From positions 62,001 through 126,000 of the forward strand of contig NZ_JAGGPH010000009.1 in assembly GCF_018613895.1 (NCBI RefSeq): a DNA stretch of 64,000 nucleotides. The letters run 5' to 3'. The notes beneath the pieces are model-generated. The model had not been told where the DNA came from and did not search any database. It saw only the letters and a program-made list of their open reading frames with translations. This stretch comes from Curtobacterium sp. ISL-83. Lineage in GTDB: Bacteria > Actinomycetota > Actinomycetes > Actinomycetales > Microbacteriaceae. Position numbers and translations under genes: made by a program. Below, one piece after another: positions 1 to 8,303 of this stretch (position 1 is its first letter; every line of letters starts with the position of its first letter).

Positions 1-334
1 TGATCGCAGCCGGGCTGAAGCGGACGACGGGGTCCCCGGCGTGCACGGTGTCGCCCTCGGCCGCCAGGAGCTCGAAGCCCTGACCCGCGAGCTTCACGGT
101 GTCGATGCCGACGTGCACCAGGACGTCCGTGCCGGCGGCACCCTGCAGCGCGAAGGCGTGCGGGTGGAGCTTGATGATCGTGCCGTCGACCGGGGCCACC
201 GCGGTGACCGTGCCCTCGAGTGCCGAGGGGTCCACCGCGACACCGGCGCCGACGAGCTGCTCGGCGAACACCGGGTCCGGGACGTCAGCGAGGGCGACGA
301 CCGGGCCGGCGAACGGCGTGCGGACCGAGGTCAC
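1..334 (-). CDS. crr: PTS sugar transporter EIIA (glucose family), partial
   Basis: Cytoplasmic phosphocarrier that passes phosphate from HPr to EIIB during sugar uptake. About 111 codons are visible and the 3' end lies beyond base 1. The protein shows the glucose-family EIIA beta-sandwich, with HPHAFAL near residue 57 and the phospho-acceptor stretch VLVHVGIDT, where His74 is the expected phosphorylation site and His59 its partner. The GTG start overlaps the EIIB stop as GTGA, so the two are translationally coupled. EIIB and EIIC lie next to it, so this is the dedicated EIIA of a split permease. The family call is firm; sugar specificity cannot be read from EIIA. Confidence 0.88.
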   Translation of the reverse strand, partial: MTSVRTPFAGPVVALADVPDPVFAEQLVGAGVAVDPSALEGTVTAVAPVDGTIIKLHPHAFALQGAAGTDVLVHVGIDTVKLAGQGFELLAAEGDTVHAGDPVVRFSPAAI

Positions 335-567
335 AGCTCGTCCTGGATGTCCTGCGCGAGGTTGTCCGCGATCGGCCCGACGATGACCTGCCAGCCGGTG
401 CCACCGCCGACGACCGCCTGGGCGCCCGCGGCCTTCAGCGCGTCCTTGTCGACGAGGTCGCCGTCCTCCACCTCGACGCGGAGGCGCGTGATGCAACCCT
501 CGACCTCTTCGATGTTCTCGGGACCACCGAGGGCGGCGATGATGTCGGATGCCTTGATGTCGGCCAT
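331..567 (-). CDS. PTS sugar transporter EIIB (glucose/GlcNAc family)
   Basis: A 78-residue stand-alone EIIB domain. The motif EGCITRLR places the phospho-cysteine at residue 25, as in PtsG/NagE-type EIIB, and GxGTGWQVIVG matches the family's second half. It takes phosphate from EIIA and gives it to the sugar held by EIIC. The start is ATG behind a strong GAGGAGGAAA ribosome site. It is transcribed leftward, away from EIIC, from a 182-bp shared control region. The split EIIA/EIIB/EIIC arrangement resembles actinobacterial N-acetylglucosamine systems (NagF/NagE2/Crr in Streptomyces); this parallel is inference. Confidence 0.9.
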   Translation of the reverse strand: MADIKASDIIAALGGPENIEEVEGCITRLRVEVEDGDLVDKDALKAAGAQAVVGGGTGWQVIVGPIADNLAQDIQDEL

Positions 568-602
568 GAAGTTTCCTCCTCGTTACAGGGTGCGCGATCT
601 GG

Positions 603-651
603 TTGACATGCATGTCGTGGTCATCGAGACTACGAACTGGTCATGACCGGA
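603..651 (+). promoter_or_regulatory. Putative EIIC promoter with DasR/NagR-like operator
   Basis: A TTGACA -35 hexamer (603-608) is followed after 17 bp by GAGACT (626-631), a weak -10. Overlapping the predicted start is ACTGGTCATGACCGGA (636-651), an inverted repeat around TGGTC/GACC. This resembles the GntR-family DasR/NagR operator (TGGTCTAGACCA), which controls GlcNAc uptake in actinobacteria. The match is by eye only. Confidence 0.45.
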
Positions 652-749
652 CAGGACCGGACCTCGCGGCACTGCCGAGAGTACCTGCGCCGGCTGCACC
701 ACTCAACCACCCCACCCGACCGCTCCACCCAACGACGAGAGGAACTCCG

Positions 750-2015
750 ATGAGCACTGCTGCTGCCACGGATGTGCCGGAGAAGACCAAGAAGAAGCAG
801 TCGCGCTTCTTCGCGAACGCCCAGCGCCTCGGCCGGAGCCTGCTCCTGCCGATCGCCGTGATGCCCGCCGCCGGCATCCTGCTCCGCCTCGGCCAGTCCG
901 ACATGCTCGGCGCGATCCCCGGCTTCGAGAAGGGCGCGACGATCGTCGCCGCCGCCGGCAACGGCGTCTTCACCTGGTTGCCGCTGCTCTTCGCGGTCGG
1001 CATCGCGATCGGCTGGGCGAAGAAGTCCGACGGCACCACGGCGCTCGCCGCGGTCGTCGGGTACATGGTGATGTACCAGGTCTTCGCCGCCATGTCGCCG
1101 ATCGTGCTCGAGGGCGTGAAGGACTCCGCGGGCAACCAGGCGACCATCAACTTCGGCGTCCTCGGTGGCATCGTCATGGGGCTCGTCTCCGCCGGCCTGT
1201 GGACCAAGTTCCACCGGACGCGGATGCCCGACTTCCTCGGCTTCTTCTCGGGTCGGCGCCTGGTGCCGATCCTCGCGGCCGTCGCCGGCCTCCTCATCGC
1301 CGTCGTGATGTCGTTCGTCTACCGCTACTTCGACCAGGGACTCACCTGGATCGGCGAGCAGGTCACCGCGCAGCCGGTGATCGGTGGCGGCATCTTCGGT
1401 ACGGCGAACCGTCTGCTCATCCCGGTCGGCCTGCACCAGCTGCTCAACTTCTTCCCGTGGTTCCAGCTCGGCAGCTACACGTCGGGTGGGGTCACCTACC
1501 ACGGTGACATCGCCCGCTTCCTCGCGGGCGACCGGACCGCCGGCATCTTCCAGACCGGCTTCTTCCCGATCATGATGTTCGCGCTCCCCGCCGGTGCCCT
1601 CGCCATCTGGCGCAACGCCCGTCCGTCGCAGCGCAAGCTCGTCGGCGGCATCATGCTCTCCGCCGCGCTGACCTCGTTCGTCACCGGCATCACCGAGCCG
1701 CTCGAGTACTCGTTCATGTTCGTCGCATGGCCGCTCTACGTCATCCACGCGGTGCTCACCGGGACCTCGCTGGCCCTGGTCAACGCGCTCGGCATCCACG
1801 ACGGCTTCTCGTTCTCGGCCGGCGCGATCGACTACGTGCTCAACTTCGGCAAGGCGCAGGGGGCGATCTGGCTCATCCCGATCGGCCTGGCGTACGCCGC
1901 GGTCTACTACTTCCTGTTCAGTTTCGTGATCAAGAAGTGGAACCTGCGGACGCCGGGTCGCGAGCCGGAGGACGAGATCGCTGCCGCCTCGGTCGACGAC
2001 CTGACGAAGGCGTAG
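750..2015 (+). CDS. PTS transporter EIIC, N-acetylglucosamine/glucose type
   Basis: A 421-residue integral membrane permease that binds and translocates the sugar while EIIB phosphorylates it. About ten hydrophobic segments are visible, and the family-specific ITEPLEYSFMF near residue 315 is the conserved sugar-site loop of glucose-superfamily EIIC. LLIPVGLHQLLNFFPW and GFFPIMMFALPAG also fit the GlcNAc/glucose branch. ATG 750 was chosen because it follows GAGAGGAAC and begins a hydrophilic N-terminus; upstream in-frame codons encode non-conserved sequence. EIIA and EIIB are divergent at 1-567. N-acetylglucosamine is favoured over glucose only because of the DasR-like site upstream. Confidence 0.88.
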   Translation: MSTAAATDVPEKTKKKQSRFFANAQRLGRSLLLPIAVMPAAGILLRLGQSDMLGAIPGFEKGATIVAAAGNGVFTWLPLLFAVGIAIGWAKKSDGTTALAAVVGYMVMYQVFAAMSPIVLEGVKDSAGNQATINFGVLGGIVMGLVSAGLWTKFHRTRMPDFLGFFSGRRLVPILAAVAGLLIAVVMSFVYRYFDQGLTWIGEQVTAQPVIGGGIFGTANRLLIPVGLHQLLNFFPWFQLGSYTSGGVTYHGDIARFLAGDRTAGIFQTGFFPIMMFALPAGALAIWRNARPSQRKLVGGIMLSAALTSFVTGITEPLEYSFMFVAWPLYVIHAVLTGTSLALVNALGIHDGFSFSAGAIDYVLNFGKAQGAIWLIPIGLAYAAVYYFLFSFVIKKWNLRTPGREPEDEIAAASVDDLTKA

Positions 2016-2044
2016 CGAGCGGGTCGCCCAGGCGACCATGCGCG

Positions 2045-2084
2045 GACGGGAGGCGCGGTGCCAGCTGGCACCGCGCCTCCCGTC
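2045..2084. terminator. Perfect 20-bp palindrome, terminator-like (dispersed repeat copy 1)
   Basis: GACGGGAGGCGCGGTGCCAG is followed directly by its exact reverse complement, forming a 40-nt perfect palindrome downstream of EIIC with a short T-containing tail (CTTGCCCC). It probably ends EIIC transcription. Related copies recur across the window (15711, 16866, 30644, 35148, 43934). Confidence 0.75.
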
Positions 2085-2099
2085 TTGCCCCAACCCGTT

Positions 2100-2129
2100 T
2101 TGACAATCATTATCAACAAGCGCTAGCGT
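2100..2129 (+). promoter_or_regulatory. znu promoter with Zur box
   Basis: TTGACA (2100-2105), an 18-bp gap and TAGCGT (2124-2129) form a good vegetative promoter. Overlapping the -35 is TGACAATCATTATCA (2101-2115), an AT-rich inverted repeat of the TGAxAAT-N-ATTxTCA form expected for Zur. Zinc-loaded Zur bound here would block RNA polymerase. The operon encodes its own zur as the last gene, so this predicts autoregulation. Confidence 0.8.
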
Positions 2130-2181
2130 CTGGTCGTCGGGTGATCGCCCCGACGTCACGACCGACCAGAACCGGACCAGC

Positions 2182-3093
2182 ATGCGCTCCCGTCTCCTCG
2201 CCCTCCCGCTCGTCGCCGGCGCCGCCGTCCTCGCCCTCGCCGGGTGCTCGACCGCAGCCGCGCCCGGTGGCGCGACCACCGACCGCACCGTGGACGTCGT
2301 CGCCTCGACCAACGTCTACGGCTCCCTCGTCCGCACGGTCGGTGGCGACCACGTCGCGGTCACGAGCATCCTCGAGGACCCGTCGCAGGACCCGCACTCG
2401 TTCGAGTCGAGTGCCACGACCCAGCTCGCGGTGTCGAAGGCCGACCTGCTCATCGAGAACGGCGGCGGGTACGACGACTTCATGACGTCGCTGCGGAACG
2501 CGTCCCGCACCAAGGCCGCCACGATCGACGTCGTGCGACTGTCCGGCCTCGACACCGGCGGGGACGCCTCGTTCAACGAGCACGTGTTCTACGACTACCC
2601 GACGATGGTGCGGCTCGTGTCCGAGATCGAACGACACCTGTCGACGCTCGACCGCGCGGACGCCGACGTCTTCGCCGCGAACGCCAAGTCGCTCACCGCG
2701 AAGCTGCAGGGCCTCGAGTCCCAGACCGCCGCACTCAAGCAGCAGGACGGCGGCGAGCAGGTCGCGTACACGGAGCCCGTGCCCGGCTACCTGTTCGACG
2801 CGATCGGCCTCCACAACGCGACACCGGAGGCGTTCTCGCACGCGATCGAAGAGGGCGACGACGTCCCGCCGCTGGCACTGCACGACACCCTCGCCCTGTT
2901 CACCGGTGGGAAGGTGCGGTTGCTCGCGGTGAACGACCAGGCCACGAGCCCGCAGACCGAACTCGTGCAGAAGGCCGCCGAGCGGGCCGGGGTGCCGGTC
3001 ATCGGCGTCACCGAGACGCTGCCGGCCGGCAAGGACTACGTGTCGTGGCAGCAGGCGAACATCGACGCGGTCCGGACGGCGTTGGCGAAGTGA
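2182..3093 (+). CDS. znuA: Zinc ABC transporter substrate-binding lipoprotein
   Basis: A 303-residue cluster A-I metal-binding protein that captures zinc (possibly manganese) outside the membrane and delivers it to ZnuB. The N-terminus is a lipoprotein signal ending in LALAGCS, with Cys near residue 21 as the lipid anchor. Likely metal ligands lie in DPSQDPHSF, in NEHVFYDYP (the family NPHxWxD motif) and in LHNATPEAF. The long His-rich loop of some ZnuA proteins is absent. It is the first gene of znuACB-zur behind a Zur box, and its stop overlaps the znuC start. Zinc rather than manganese is inferred from the operon. Confidence 0.9.
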   Translation: MRSRLLALPLVAGAAVLALAGCSTAAAPGGATTDRTVDVVASTNVYGSLVRTVGGDHVAVTSILEDPSQDPHSFESSATTQLAVSKADLLIENGGGYDDFMTSLRNASRTKAATIDVVRLSGLDTGGDASFNEHVFYDYPTMVRLVSEIERHLSTLDRADADVFAANAKSLTAKLQGLESQTAALKQQDGGEQVAYTEPVPGYLFDAIGLHNATPEAFSHAIEEGDDVPPLALHDTLALFTGGKVRLLAVNDQATSPQTELVQKAAERAGVPVIGVTETLPAGKDYVSWQQANIDAVRTALAK

Positions 3094-3956
3094 CGACCGG
3101 TCCCGTCCTCGAGCTCCGCGACGCCGGACTGTCCTACGGTGCCCGCGACCTCTGGAGCCACCTCGACCTCGACCTGGCGCCGGGGGAGTTCGTCGCGGTG
3201 CTCGGGCCGAACGGGGCCGGCAAGACGTCACTGCTCCGCACGGTCCTCGGCCAGCAGCGCCTCACGAGCGGGTCGATGTCGTTCCTCGGCGAGCCGGTCC
3301 GCCGTGGACACCGCCGGATCGGCTACATCCCGCAGCAGCGACTGATGGAGGCCGGGACCCCGCTCCGCGCCCGCGACATGGTCGCCCAGGGCGTCACGGG
3401 ACACCGGTGGGGCATCCGTCCACCGTCACGGGCCGAGCGTGCCCGGGTGGACCGGATCCTCGACGAGGTCGGGGCGACGGCCTTCGCGGACGCGCCCGTC
3501 GCCGAACTCTCCGGCGGCGAACAGCAGCGCACCCGGGTCGGTCAGGCGATCGCCGCCGACCCCGCACTGCTGCTCTGCGACGAACCGCTGATCTCGCTCG
3601 ACCTCCGGCACCAGCGCGGGGTCACGGAACTCATCGACCGCCAGCGTCGGCAGCGAGACGCGGCGGTGCTCTTCGTCACGCACGACGTGAACCCGATCCT
3701 CGACGTCGTCGACCGCGTCCTGTACATCGCCGGGGGCCGGTTCCGCATCGGGGCACCGGACGAGGTCCTGCGCGCCGACGTCCTGTCGGACCTGTACGGC
3801 ACACCCGTCGACGTCGTCCGTACCATGGGGCGGATCGTCATCGTGGGCGCGTCCGAGCTCTCCGGCGGGATCGGCGCCCACGGCCACTCCGGCGAACACC
3901 ACCACCACGGCGAGGTCGACCCGCACGCCGCCGTGTCCGACGAAGGGCGGATCTGA
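3090..3956 (+). CDS. znuC: Zinc ABC transporter ATPase with His-rich tail
   Basis: A 288-residue ABC ATPase that powers zinc import. It has Walker A GPNGAGKTS (residues 39-47), signature LSGGEQQR near residue 138, Walker B ALLLCDEPL and the H-loop FVTHDV. GTG 3090 overlaps the znuA stop (GTGA) and the gene ends in a TGATG overlap with znuB. Unusually, the C-terminal 25 residues are histidine-rich (HGHSGEHHHHGEVDPH), which is not part of the catalytic fold and might bind zinc on the cytoplasmic side. That role is a guess; identity as the ATPase is firm. Confidence 0.92.
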   Translation: MTTGPVLELRDAGLSYGARDLWSHLDLDLAPGEFVAVLGPNGAGKTSLLRTVLGQQRLTSGSMSFLGEPVRRGHRRIGYIPQQRLMEAGTPLRARDMVAQGVTGHRWGIRPPSRAERARVDRILDEVGATAFADAPVAELSGGEQQRTRVGQAIAADPALLLCDEPLISLDLRHQRGVTELIDRQRRQRDAAVLFVTHDVNPILDVVDRVLYIAGGRFRIGAPDEVLRADVLSDLYGTPVDVVRTMGRIVIVGASELSGGIGAHGHSGEHHHHGEVDPHAAVSDEGRI

Positions 3957-4939
3957 TGGACGTCTGGTCGACGGTCTTCTCGTTCCAGGACTACGGCGAG
4001 CTCCTCGTCCTGGTGCAGAACTCGATCTGGGCCGGCGCCGTGCTCGGGGTCGTCGGCGGGCTCATCGGCCCGTTCGTCGTCGCCCGGAACATGCCCTTCG
4101 CGGTGCACGGTATCTCCGAGCTGTCCTTCGCGGGGGCGAGTGCGTCCCTGCTGCTCGGCGTGAACGTCGTGACCGGCTCGCTGGTGGGGTCGGTGATCGC
4201 CGCACTGCTCATCGGGTTGCTCGGGTCCCGCGCGCGCGACCGCAACTCGATCATCGCCGTGCTCATGCCGTTCGGGCTGGGGCTCGGCATCCTCTGCCTC
4301 GCGCTCTACAAGGGTCGTGCTGCCAACAAGTTCGGCCTGCTCACCGGGCAGATCGTGTCGGTCGACAACCCGCAGCTGACGTTCCTGATCGTGATCGCCG
4401 CGATCGTGGTGGTGACGCTGCTCGTGATCTGGCGTCCCCTGATGTTCTCGTCGGTGGACCCGGACGTGGCGGCCGCTGCGGGCATCCCGGTGCGCACCCT
4501 GGCGATCGTGTTCATGCTCGTGCTGGGACTCGCGACGGCGGTGTCGGTGCAGATCGTCGGCGCGCTCCTCGTGCTCTCGCTGCTGGTCACCCCCGCGGCG
4601 GCCGCACTCCGGCTCACCGCGAACCCCGTCGTCGTGCCGGTCCTGTCCACCCTGTTCGCGGTCGTCTCCGTGGTGGGAGGCATCCTGCTCGCCCTCGGCG
4701 GCGGGTTGCCGATCAGCCCGTACGTGACGACCATCTCGTTCACGATCTGGGTCGTCTGCCGGATCATCGGGTGGCGGCGGGACCAGCGCGGACGGAACCG
4801 GGTGGCGGGCCGTGGCGGACGCGGCGGACGCGGCGGACGCGCGCCGGGCCTCCCGGCCGGTACGTCCGATACGTCCGGTCCGTCCGGTCAGTCGACTGCC
4901 GTTCCGGACACCGCCCGCACGGAAGGAGTGCGCGCGTGA
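3956..4939 (+). CDS. znuB: Zinc ABC transporter permease
   Basis: A 327-residue membrane subunit of the ABC-3 (ZnuB/MntB) family. About eight hydrophobic segments span roughly residues 20-275, including the conserved NMPFAVHGISELSFAG and VQIVGALLVLSLLVTPAA regions. ATG 3956 shares bases with the znuC stop. The last 50 residues form a low-complexity Arg/Gly then Ser/Thr/Gly tail (RGGRGGRGGRAPG, SDTSGPSGQS) encoded by short tandem DNA repeats at 4810-4890. This tail is outside the family domain and probably cytoplasmic. The stop overlaps the zur start (GTGA). Confidence 0.9.
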   Translation: MDVWSTVFSFQDYGELLVLVQNSIWAGAVLGVVGGLIGPFVVARNMPFAVHGISELSFAGASASLLLGVNVVTGSLVGSVIAALLIGLLGSRARDRNSIIAVLMPFGLGLGILCLALYKGRAANKFGLLTGQIVSVDNPQLTFLIVIAAIVVVTLLVIWRPLMFSSVDPDVAAAAGIPVRTLAIVFMLVLGLATAVSVQIVGALLVLSLLVTPAAAALRLTANPVVVPVLSTLFAVVSVVGGILLALGGGLPISPYVTTISFTIWVVCRIIGWRRDQRGRNRVAGRGGRGGRGGRAPGLPAGTSDTSGPSGQSTAVPDTARTEGVRA

Positions 4940-5349
4940 ACGACGTGCAGAAACCGAAGCGGAACACCTGGCAGCGCGACGCGGTCCGTGCCGCGCTCAC
5001 CGGCACCGAGGGCTTCGTCAGCGCACAGGCGCTGCACCAGCACCTGCGCGAGGGGGGCTCCACGATCGGCCTGGCCACCGTGTACCGGGCGCTCGCGGAC
5101 CTGGCGACGGAGGGTGACGCCGACTCCCTGCAGCAGGACGGCGAGTCCCTCTACCGTGCGTGCACCACGGACAAGCACCACCACCACCTGATCTGCCGGA
5201 ACTGCGGCCGCACCGTCGAGATCGAGGCCGACCCGGTCGAGGAGTGGGCGCAGCGGGTCGCGGCCCAGCACGGGTTCACGAACGCGAGCCACGTCGTCGA
5301 CATCTTCGGGGAGTGCGCGGTCTGCACGGCCGAACGGCTCGGCGAGTAG
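4936..5349 (+). CDS. zur: Fur-family zinc repressor
   Basis: A 137-residue Fur-family protein. The winged helix covers about residues 8-85 (WQRDAVRAALTG to TVYRALADL), followed by the HHHHLICRNCG metal and zinc-ribbon segment and a second CxxC (GECAVCTAE) at the end. With a Zur box upstream of znuA and its place as last gene of the zinc operon, it is best read as Zur rather than Fur or Mur. GTG 4936 follows GGAAGGAG and overlaps the znuB stop. Expected action: zinc-bound dimer represses znuACB-zur. Confidence 0.88.
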   Translation: MNDVQKPKRNTWQRDAVRAALTGTEGFVSAQALHQHLREGGSTIGLATVYRALADLATEGDADSLQQDGESLYRACTTDKHHHHLICRNCGRTVEIEADPVEEWAQRVAAQHGFTNASHVVDIFGECAVCTAERLGE

Positions 5350-5359
5350 CCTCCGCGGC

Positions 5360-6055
5360 ATGCACGTCATCCTGGTGCCGGGGTTCTGGTTGGACGCGAG
5401 TGCGTGGGACGCGGTCGTCCCGGTCCTCCGCGCCGCTGGTCACTCCGTCGAGGCGGTCACCCGCCAGGGCTCGACCCTCGACGAGCAGGTCGCGTCGCTC
5501 GTCGCTCGCCTCGATGCCGTCGCGACCCCGGACGAGCCGGTCGTGCTCGCCGGGCACTCCGGCGCAGGGCCCATCGCGTACATGGCCGCCGACCAGCGCC
5601 CGACGCTCGTCGGACACCTGCTGTACGTCGACACCTTCCCGGGACCCGAGGGCAGCTGCGTGAACGACGAACTCCCCGTGGTCGACGGCGTGGTCCCGCT
5701 GCCGTCCTGGGGCGTCTGGGAAGCGGCGACCCTGCGGGGCATGACCGACGCGATCCGTGCGGACGTCGAGCGCCGGGCGATCCCCGAGCCGGTCGCCGTC
5801 ACGCGGGACCGCTTCCACTACGCCGACCCTGCGCGGCACGGCATCCCGGCGACGGTGATCTCCTGCGAGATCCCGGCGGGGGAGCTCGCGACGATGGTGG
5901 CGGACCACCACGCATGGACCACGGAGCTCGTCGCCACCGAGGAGCTCGCCATCCTCGGGCTGGAGACCGGACACTGGCCGATGTTCACGGCGCCCGACGA
6001 GCTCGGCGCGCTCATGGTGCAGGCGTTGGCGCCGCACCCGACCGTCGGGCCGTAG
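5360..6055 (+). CDS. Alpha/beta hydrolase
   Basis: A 231-residue alpha/beta-hydrolase fold protein. HVILVPGFWLDASAW gives the oxyanion-hole region and AGHSGAG the nucleophile elbow with Ser67. A late acid and the GHWPMFTAPDEL segment supply the probable catalytic His near residue 212. No signal peptide, so cytoplasmic. Substrate unknown. The start is supported by a leaderless promoter: TAGCCT (5347-5352) ends 7 nt before ATG 5360, with no Shine-Dalgarno. The gene starts just after zur but has its own promoter. Confidence 0.8.
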   Translation: MHVILVPGFWLDASAWDAVVPVLRAAGHSVEAVTRQGSTLDEQVASLVARLDAVATPDEPVVLAGHSGAGPIAYMAADQRPTLVGHLLYVDTFPGPEGSCVNDELPVVDGVVPLPSWGVWEAATLRGMTDAIRADVERRAIPEPVAVTRDRFHYADPARHGIPATVISCEIPAGELATMVADHHAWTTELVATEELAILGLETGHWPMFTAPDELGALMVQALAPHPTVGP

Positions 6056-6143
6056 GCCCTGCCGGGGCGCCCGTCCGCGTGCTGCGGACCGACCGCCCGT
6101 TGCCCGACCCGCCGTCCCGCAGCCCGCGGGTACGGTGCGATCC

Positions 6144-7592
6144 GTGGACCTGGCACCGTGGACAACCTGGGCCGGAGCGGCGGACTACGACGTCGCCCGC
6201 TTCGTCGTGCAGCGCGGCGTCGCCGCGATCGCCCTGCTGGCGTTCGTGTCCGCGCTCGCGCAGTTCCCCGCGCTCCTCGGTGAGCGGGGCCTCCTGCCCG
6301 TCCCGCGCTTCATGCGCTCGCCGTACGCCCGGCAGCTCCCCGTGGTCTGGCGGTGGTGGGCCTACAGCGACCGACGGCTCCGGGTGCTCGCCGGCGGCGG
6401 ATCGGTGGTCGCCGCCGCACTCGTGCTCGGGCTGCCGCAGGCCGGGCCGTGGTGGGTGCCGGGGGTGTGCTTCCTGCTCCTGTGGTTGGCGTACCTGTCG
6501 ATCGTCGACGTCGGGCAGGCCTTCTACGCGTTCGGGTGGGAGTCCCTCCTGCTGGAGGCACTCTTCACGGTGGCGTTCCTCGGTGCGGACGACGTCGCGC
6601 CCCCGGTCGTCGTGCTCATCGCCCTGCGGTGGCTCGTGTTCCGCCTGGAGTTCGGTGCGGGGATGATCAAGATGCGCGGCGACCGGTCCTGGCGGGACCT
6701 CACCGCGCTGTACTACCACCACGAGACGCAGCCGATGCCGAACCCCGTGTCGCGGACGGCGCACCTGCTGCCGCGGCCCGTGCACCGACTCGAGACGCTC
6801 GGCAGCCACGTCGTGCAGCTCGTCGTCCCCTTCTTCCTGTTCGCCCCGCAGCCGATCGCCTCGGCCGCAGCGGCCCTGGTGCTCGTCACGCAGCTCTGGC
6901 TCGTGGTGACGGGCAACTTCGCGTGGCTCAACTGGATCACGCTCGTGCTGGCCGTCGCGGCGGTCGATGACCGGTCGATCGCGGCGGTGCTGCCGTGGCT
7001 GGAGCCCGCGGTGTCGTCCGGACCCACGGCCACACCGGTCGTGTTCGTCGCCGTGACCGTCGCGCTCGGTGTGCTGCTCGCCGTGCTGTCCTGGCCGGCG
7101 GCGAGGAACCTGGTCTCGCGGCAGCAGCTGATGAACGCGTCGTTCAACAAGTGGCGGATCGCGAACGCGTACGGGGCGTTCGGCAGCGTCACGCAGCAGC
7201 GCGACGAGGTGATCGTCGAGGGCACCACCGCCGACGTCCCCATGGAAGAGGACTGGCGTGCCTACGAGTTCCGCGGGAAGCCGGGCGACCCGCGTCGGCG
7301 GCCCGGGCAGTTCGCGCCATACCACCTGCGGCTCGACTGGCTCATGTGGTTCCTGGCGCTCGGCGCTGACGACGGCTGGTTCCGGGTGTTCGTCCTGCGG
7401 CTGCTCGAGGCCGATCGTCCGACACTCCGCCTGCTCCGGACCGACCCGTTCGACGGTGAACGGCCGCGGTGGGTGCGGGCGCGGGTGTTCCGGTACCGGT
7501 TCGCCACCCGAGCCGAGCGGCGTGAGACGGGGCTGTACTGGATCCGGCAGGAGCTGTTCCTGCTCCTCCCGCCCAGCGGGTTGCACCGCTGA
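6144..7592 (+). CDS. Lipase maturation factor family protein
   Basis: A multi-pass membrane protein of about 482 residues resembling the LMF1/LMF2 family. Hydrophobic segments fill the first 330 residues. The conserved cores [28 protein letters not shown] and the C-terminal [26 protein letters not shown] block are family hallmarks. In animals these proteins help dimeric lipases fold; the bacterial role is unknown. GTG 6144 is preferred over GTG 6135 because TACGGT (6131-6136) lies exactly 7 nt upstream, the leaderless pattern repeated in this window. Confidence 0.8.
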   Translation: MDLAPWTTWAGAADYDVARFVVQRGVAAIALLAFVSALAQFPALLGERGLLPVPRFMRSPYARQLPVVWRWWAYSDRRLRVLAGGGSVVAAALVLGLPQAGPWWVPGVCFLLLWLAYLSIVDVGQAFYAFGWESLLLEALFTVAFLGADDVAPPVVVLIALRWLVFRLEFGAGMIKMRGDRSWRDLTALYYHHETQPMPNPVSRTAHLLPRPVHRLETLGSHVVQLVVPFFLFAPQPIASAAAALVLVTQLWLVVTGNFAWLNWITLVLAVAAVDDRSIAAVLPWLEPAVSSGPTATPVVFVAVTVALGVLLAVLSWPAARNLVSRQQLMNASFNKWRIANAYGAFGSVTQQRDEVIVEGTTADVPMEEDWRAYEFRGKPGDPRRRPGQFAPYHLRLDWLMWFLALGADDGWFRVFVLRLLEADRPTLRLLRTDPFDGERPRWVRARVFRYRFATRAERRETGLYWIRQELFLLLPPSGLHR

Positions 7593-7618
7593 CAGCGGTG
7601 ACGGACTGGAGGCGCGGC

Positions 7619-7647
7619 TTGCGACACGCCCGGTCCTCGCGTAACGT
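7619..7647 (+). promoter_or_regulatory. Promoter of the rpmB-rpmG-rpsN operon
   Basis: TTGCGA (7619-7624), 17 bp, TAACGT (7642-7647). It would give a leader of about 240 nt before rpmB. The 302-base gap 7593-7894 otherwise shows only a half copy of the dispersed palindrome (GGACTGGAGGCGCGG, near 7603) and no AT-rich Zur-type box. Confidence 0.6.
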
Positions 7648-7894
7648 GGACGGCTGGTCCTCCGCGTCCGCGCGGAGCACCCGTTGTTCCTGCCCTCCGA
7701 CCGTCGCGTACGCCGCGGTCGCGTGGTGCCGGCACCTCCTCCACGGGGGTGACCGCCCTCTTCACGAGGACGACCGGCCTGGGCGGCGCGCACACCCCCC
7801 TCGCAGATCCACTCCGGTGGTCACGCGCGTGCGCGCCAGGCAAGTGACCTTGGGTGCGGCCGTCCGGCCGCACGGTATGCATCAGGAGGAAACC

Positions 7895-8131
7895 ATGGCA
7901 GCAGTGTGCCAGGTGACCGGCGCCGTTCCCGGCTTCGGACACAACATCTCGCACTCGCACCGCCGGACGAAGCGTCGCTTCGACCCGAACGTGCAGAAGA
8001 AGACCTACTACGTGCCGTCGCTGCGTCGTAACGTCACGCTCAACGTCAGCGCGAAGGGCATCAAGGTCATCGACGCCCGCGGCATCGAGTCCGTCATCGC
8101 GTCGATCGTCGCCCGTGGGGAGAAGATCTGA
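7895..8131 (+). CDS. rpmB: 50S ribosomal protein L28 (zinc-free type)
   Basis: A 78-residue L28 with the hallmark start MAAVCQVTG and [14 protein letters not shown]. It has a single Cys, so lacks the two CxxC pairs of zinc-ribbon L28. It is a structural protein of the large ribosomal subunit. ATG 7895 has a near-perfect AGGAGGAAA site. The stop overlaps the rpmG start (TGATG). Confidence 0.96.
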   Translation: MAAVCQVTGAVPGFGHNISHSHRRTKRRFDPNVQKKTYYVPSLRRNVTLNVSAKGIKVIDARGIESVIASIVARGEKI

Positions 8132-8301
8132 TGGCGAAAAAGGGTCAGGACATCCGTCCGATCATCAAGCTCCGCTCGACGGCGGGCACCGGGTTCACCT
8201 ACGTGACCAAGAAGAACCGTCGGAACAACCCCGACCGACTCGTGCTCAAGAAGTACGACCCGGTGATCCGCAAGCACGTCGACTTCCGTGAGGAGCGCTA
8301 A
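8131..8301 (+). CDS. rpmG: 50S ribosomal protein L33 (zinc-free type)
   Basis: A 56-residue L33: [19 protein letters not shown] at the start, then [15 protein letters not shown] and the ending [12 protein letters not shown]. No cysteines at all, so it is the C-minus form that does not bind zinc. It starts in the overlap with the rpmB stop and is followed 2 nt later by rpsN, giving the tight rpmB-rpmG-rpsN cluster. Confidence 0.96.
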   Translation: MAKKGQDIRPIIKLRSTAGTGFTYVTKKNRRNNPDRLVLKKYDPVIRKHVDFREER

Positions 8302-8303
8302 GC

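Noticed and set aside
630-2312. A 560-codon open frame on the minus strand opposite the PTS EIIC gene
   Set aside because: It is the antisense shadow of a GC-rich gene; its protein is full of Arg/Asp/Glu low-complexity sequence and has no recognisable domain.
7593-7894. Zur control of the zinc-free ribosomal proteins
   Set aside because: No TGAxAAT-N-ATTxTCA-like sequence could be found in the upstream region.
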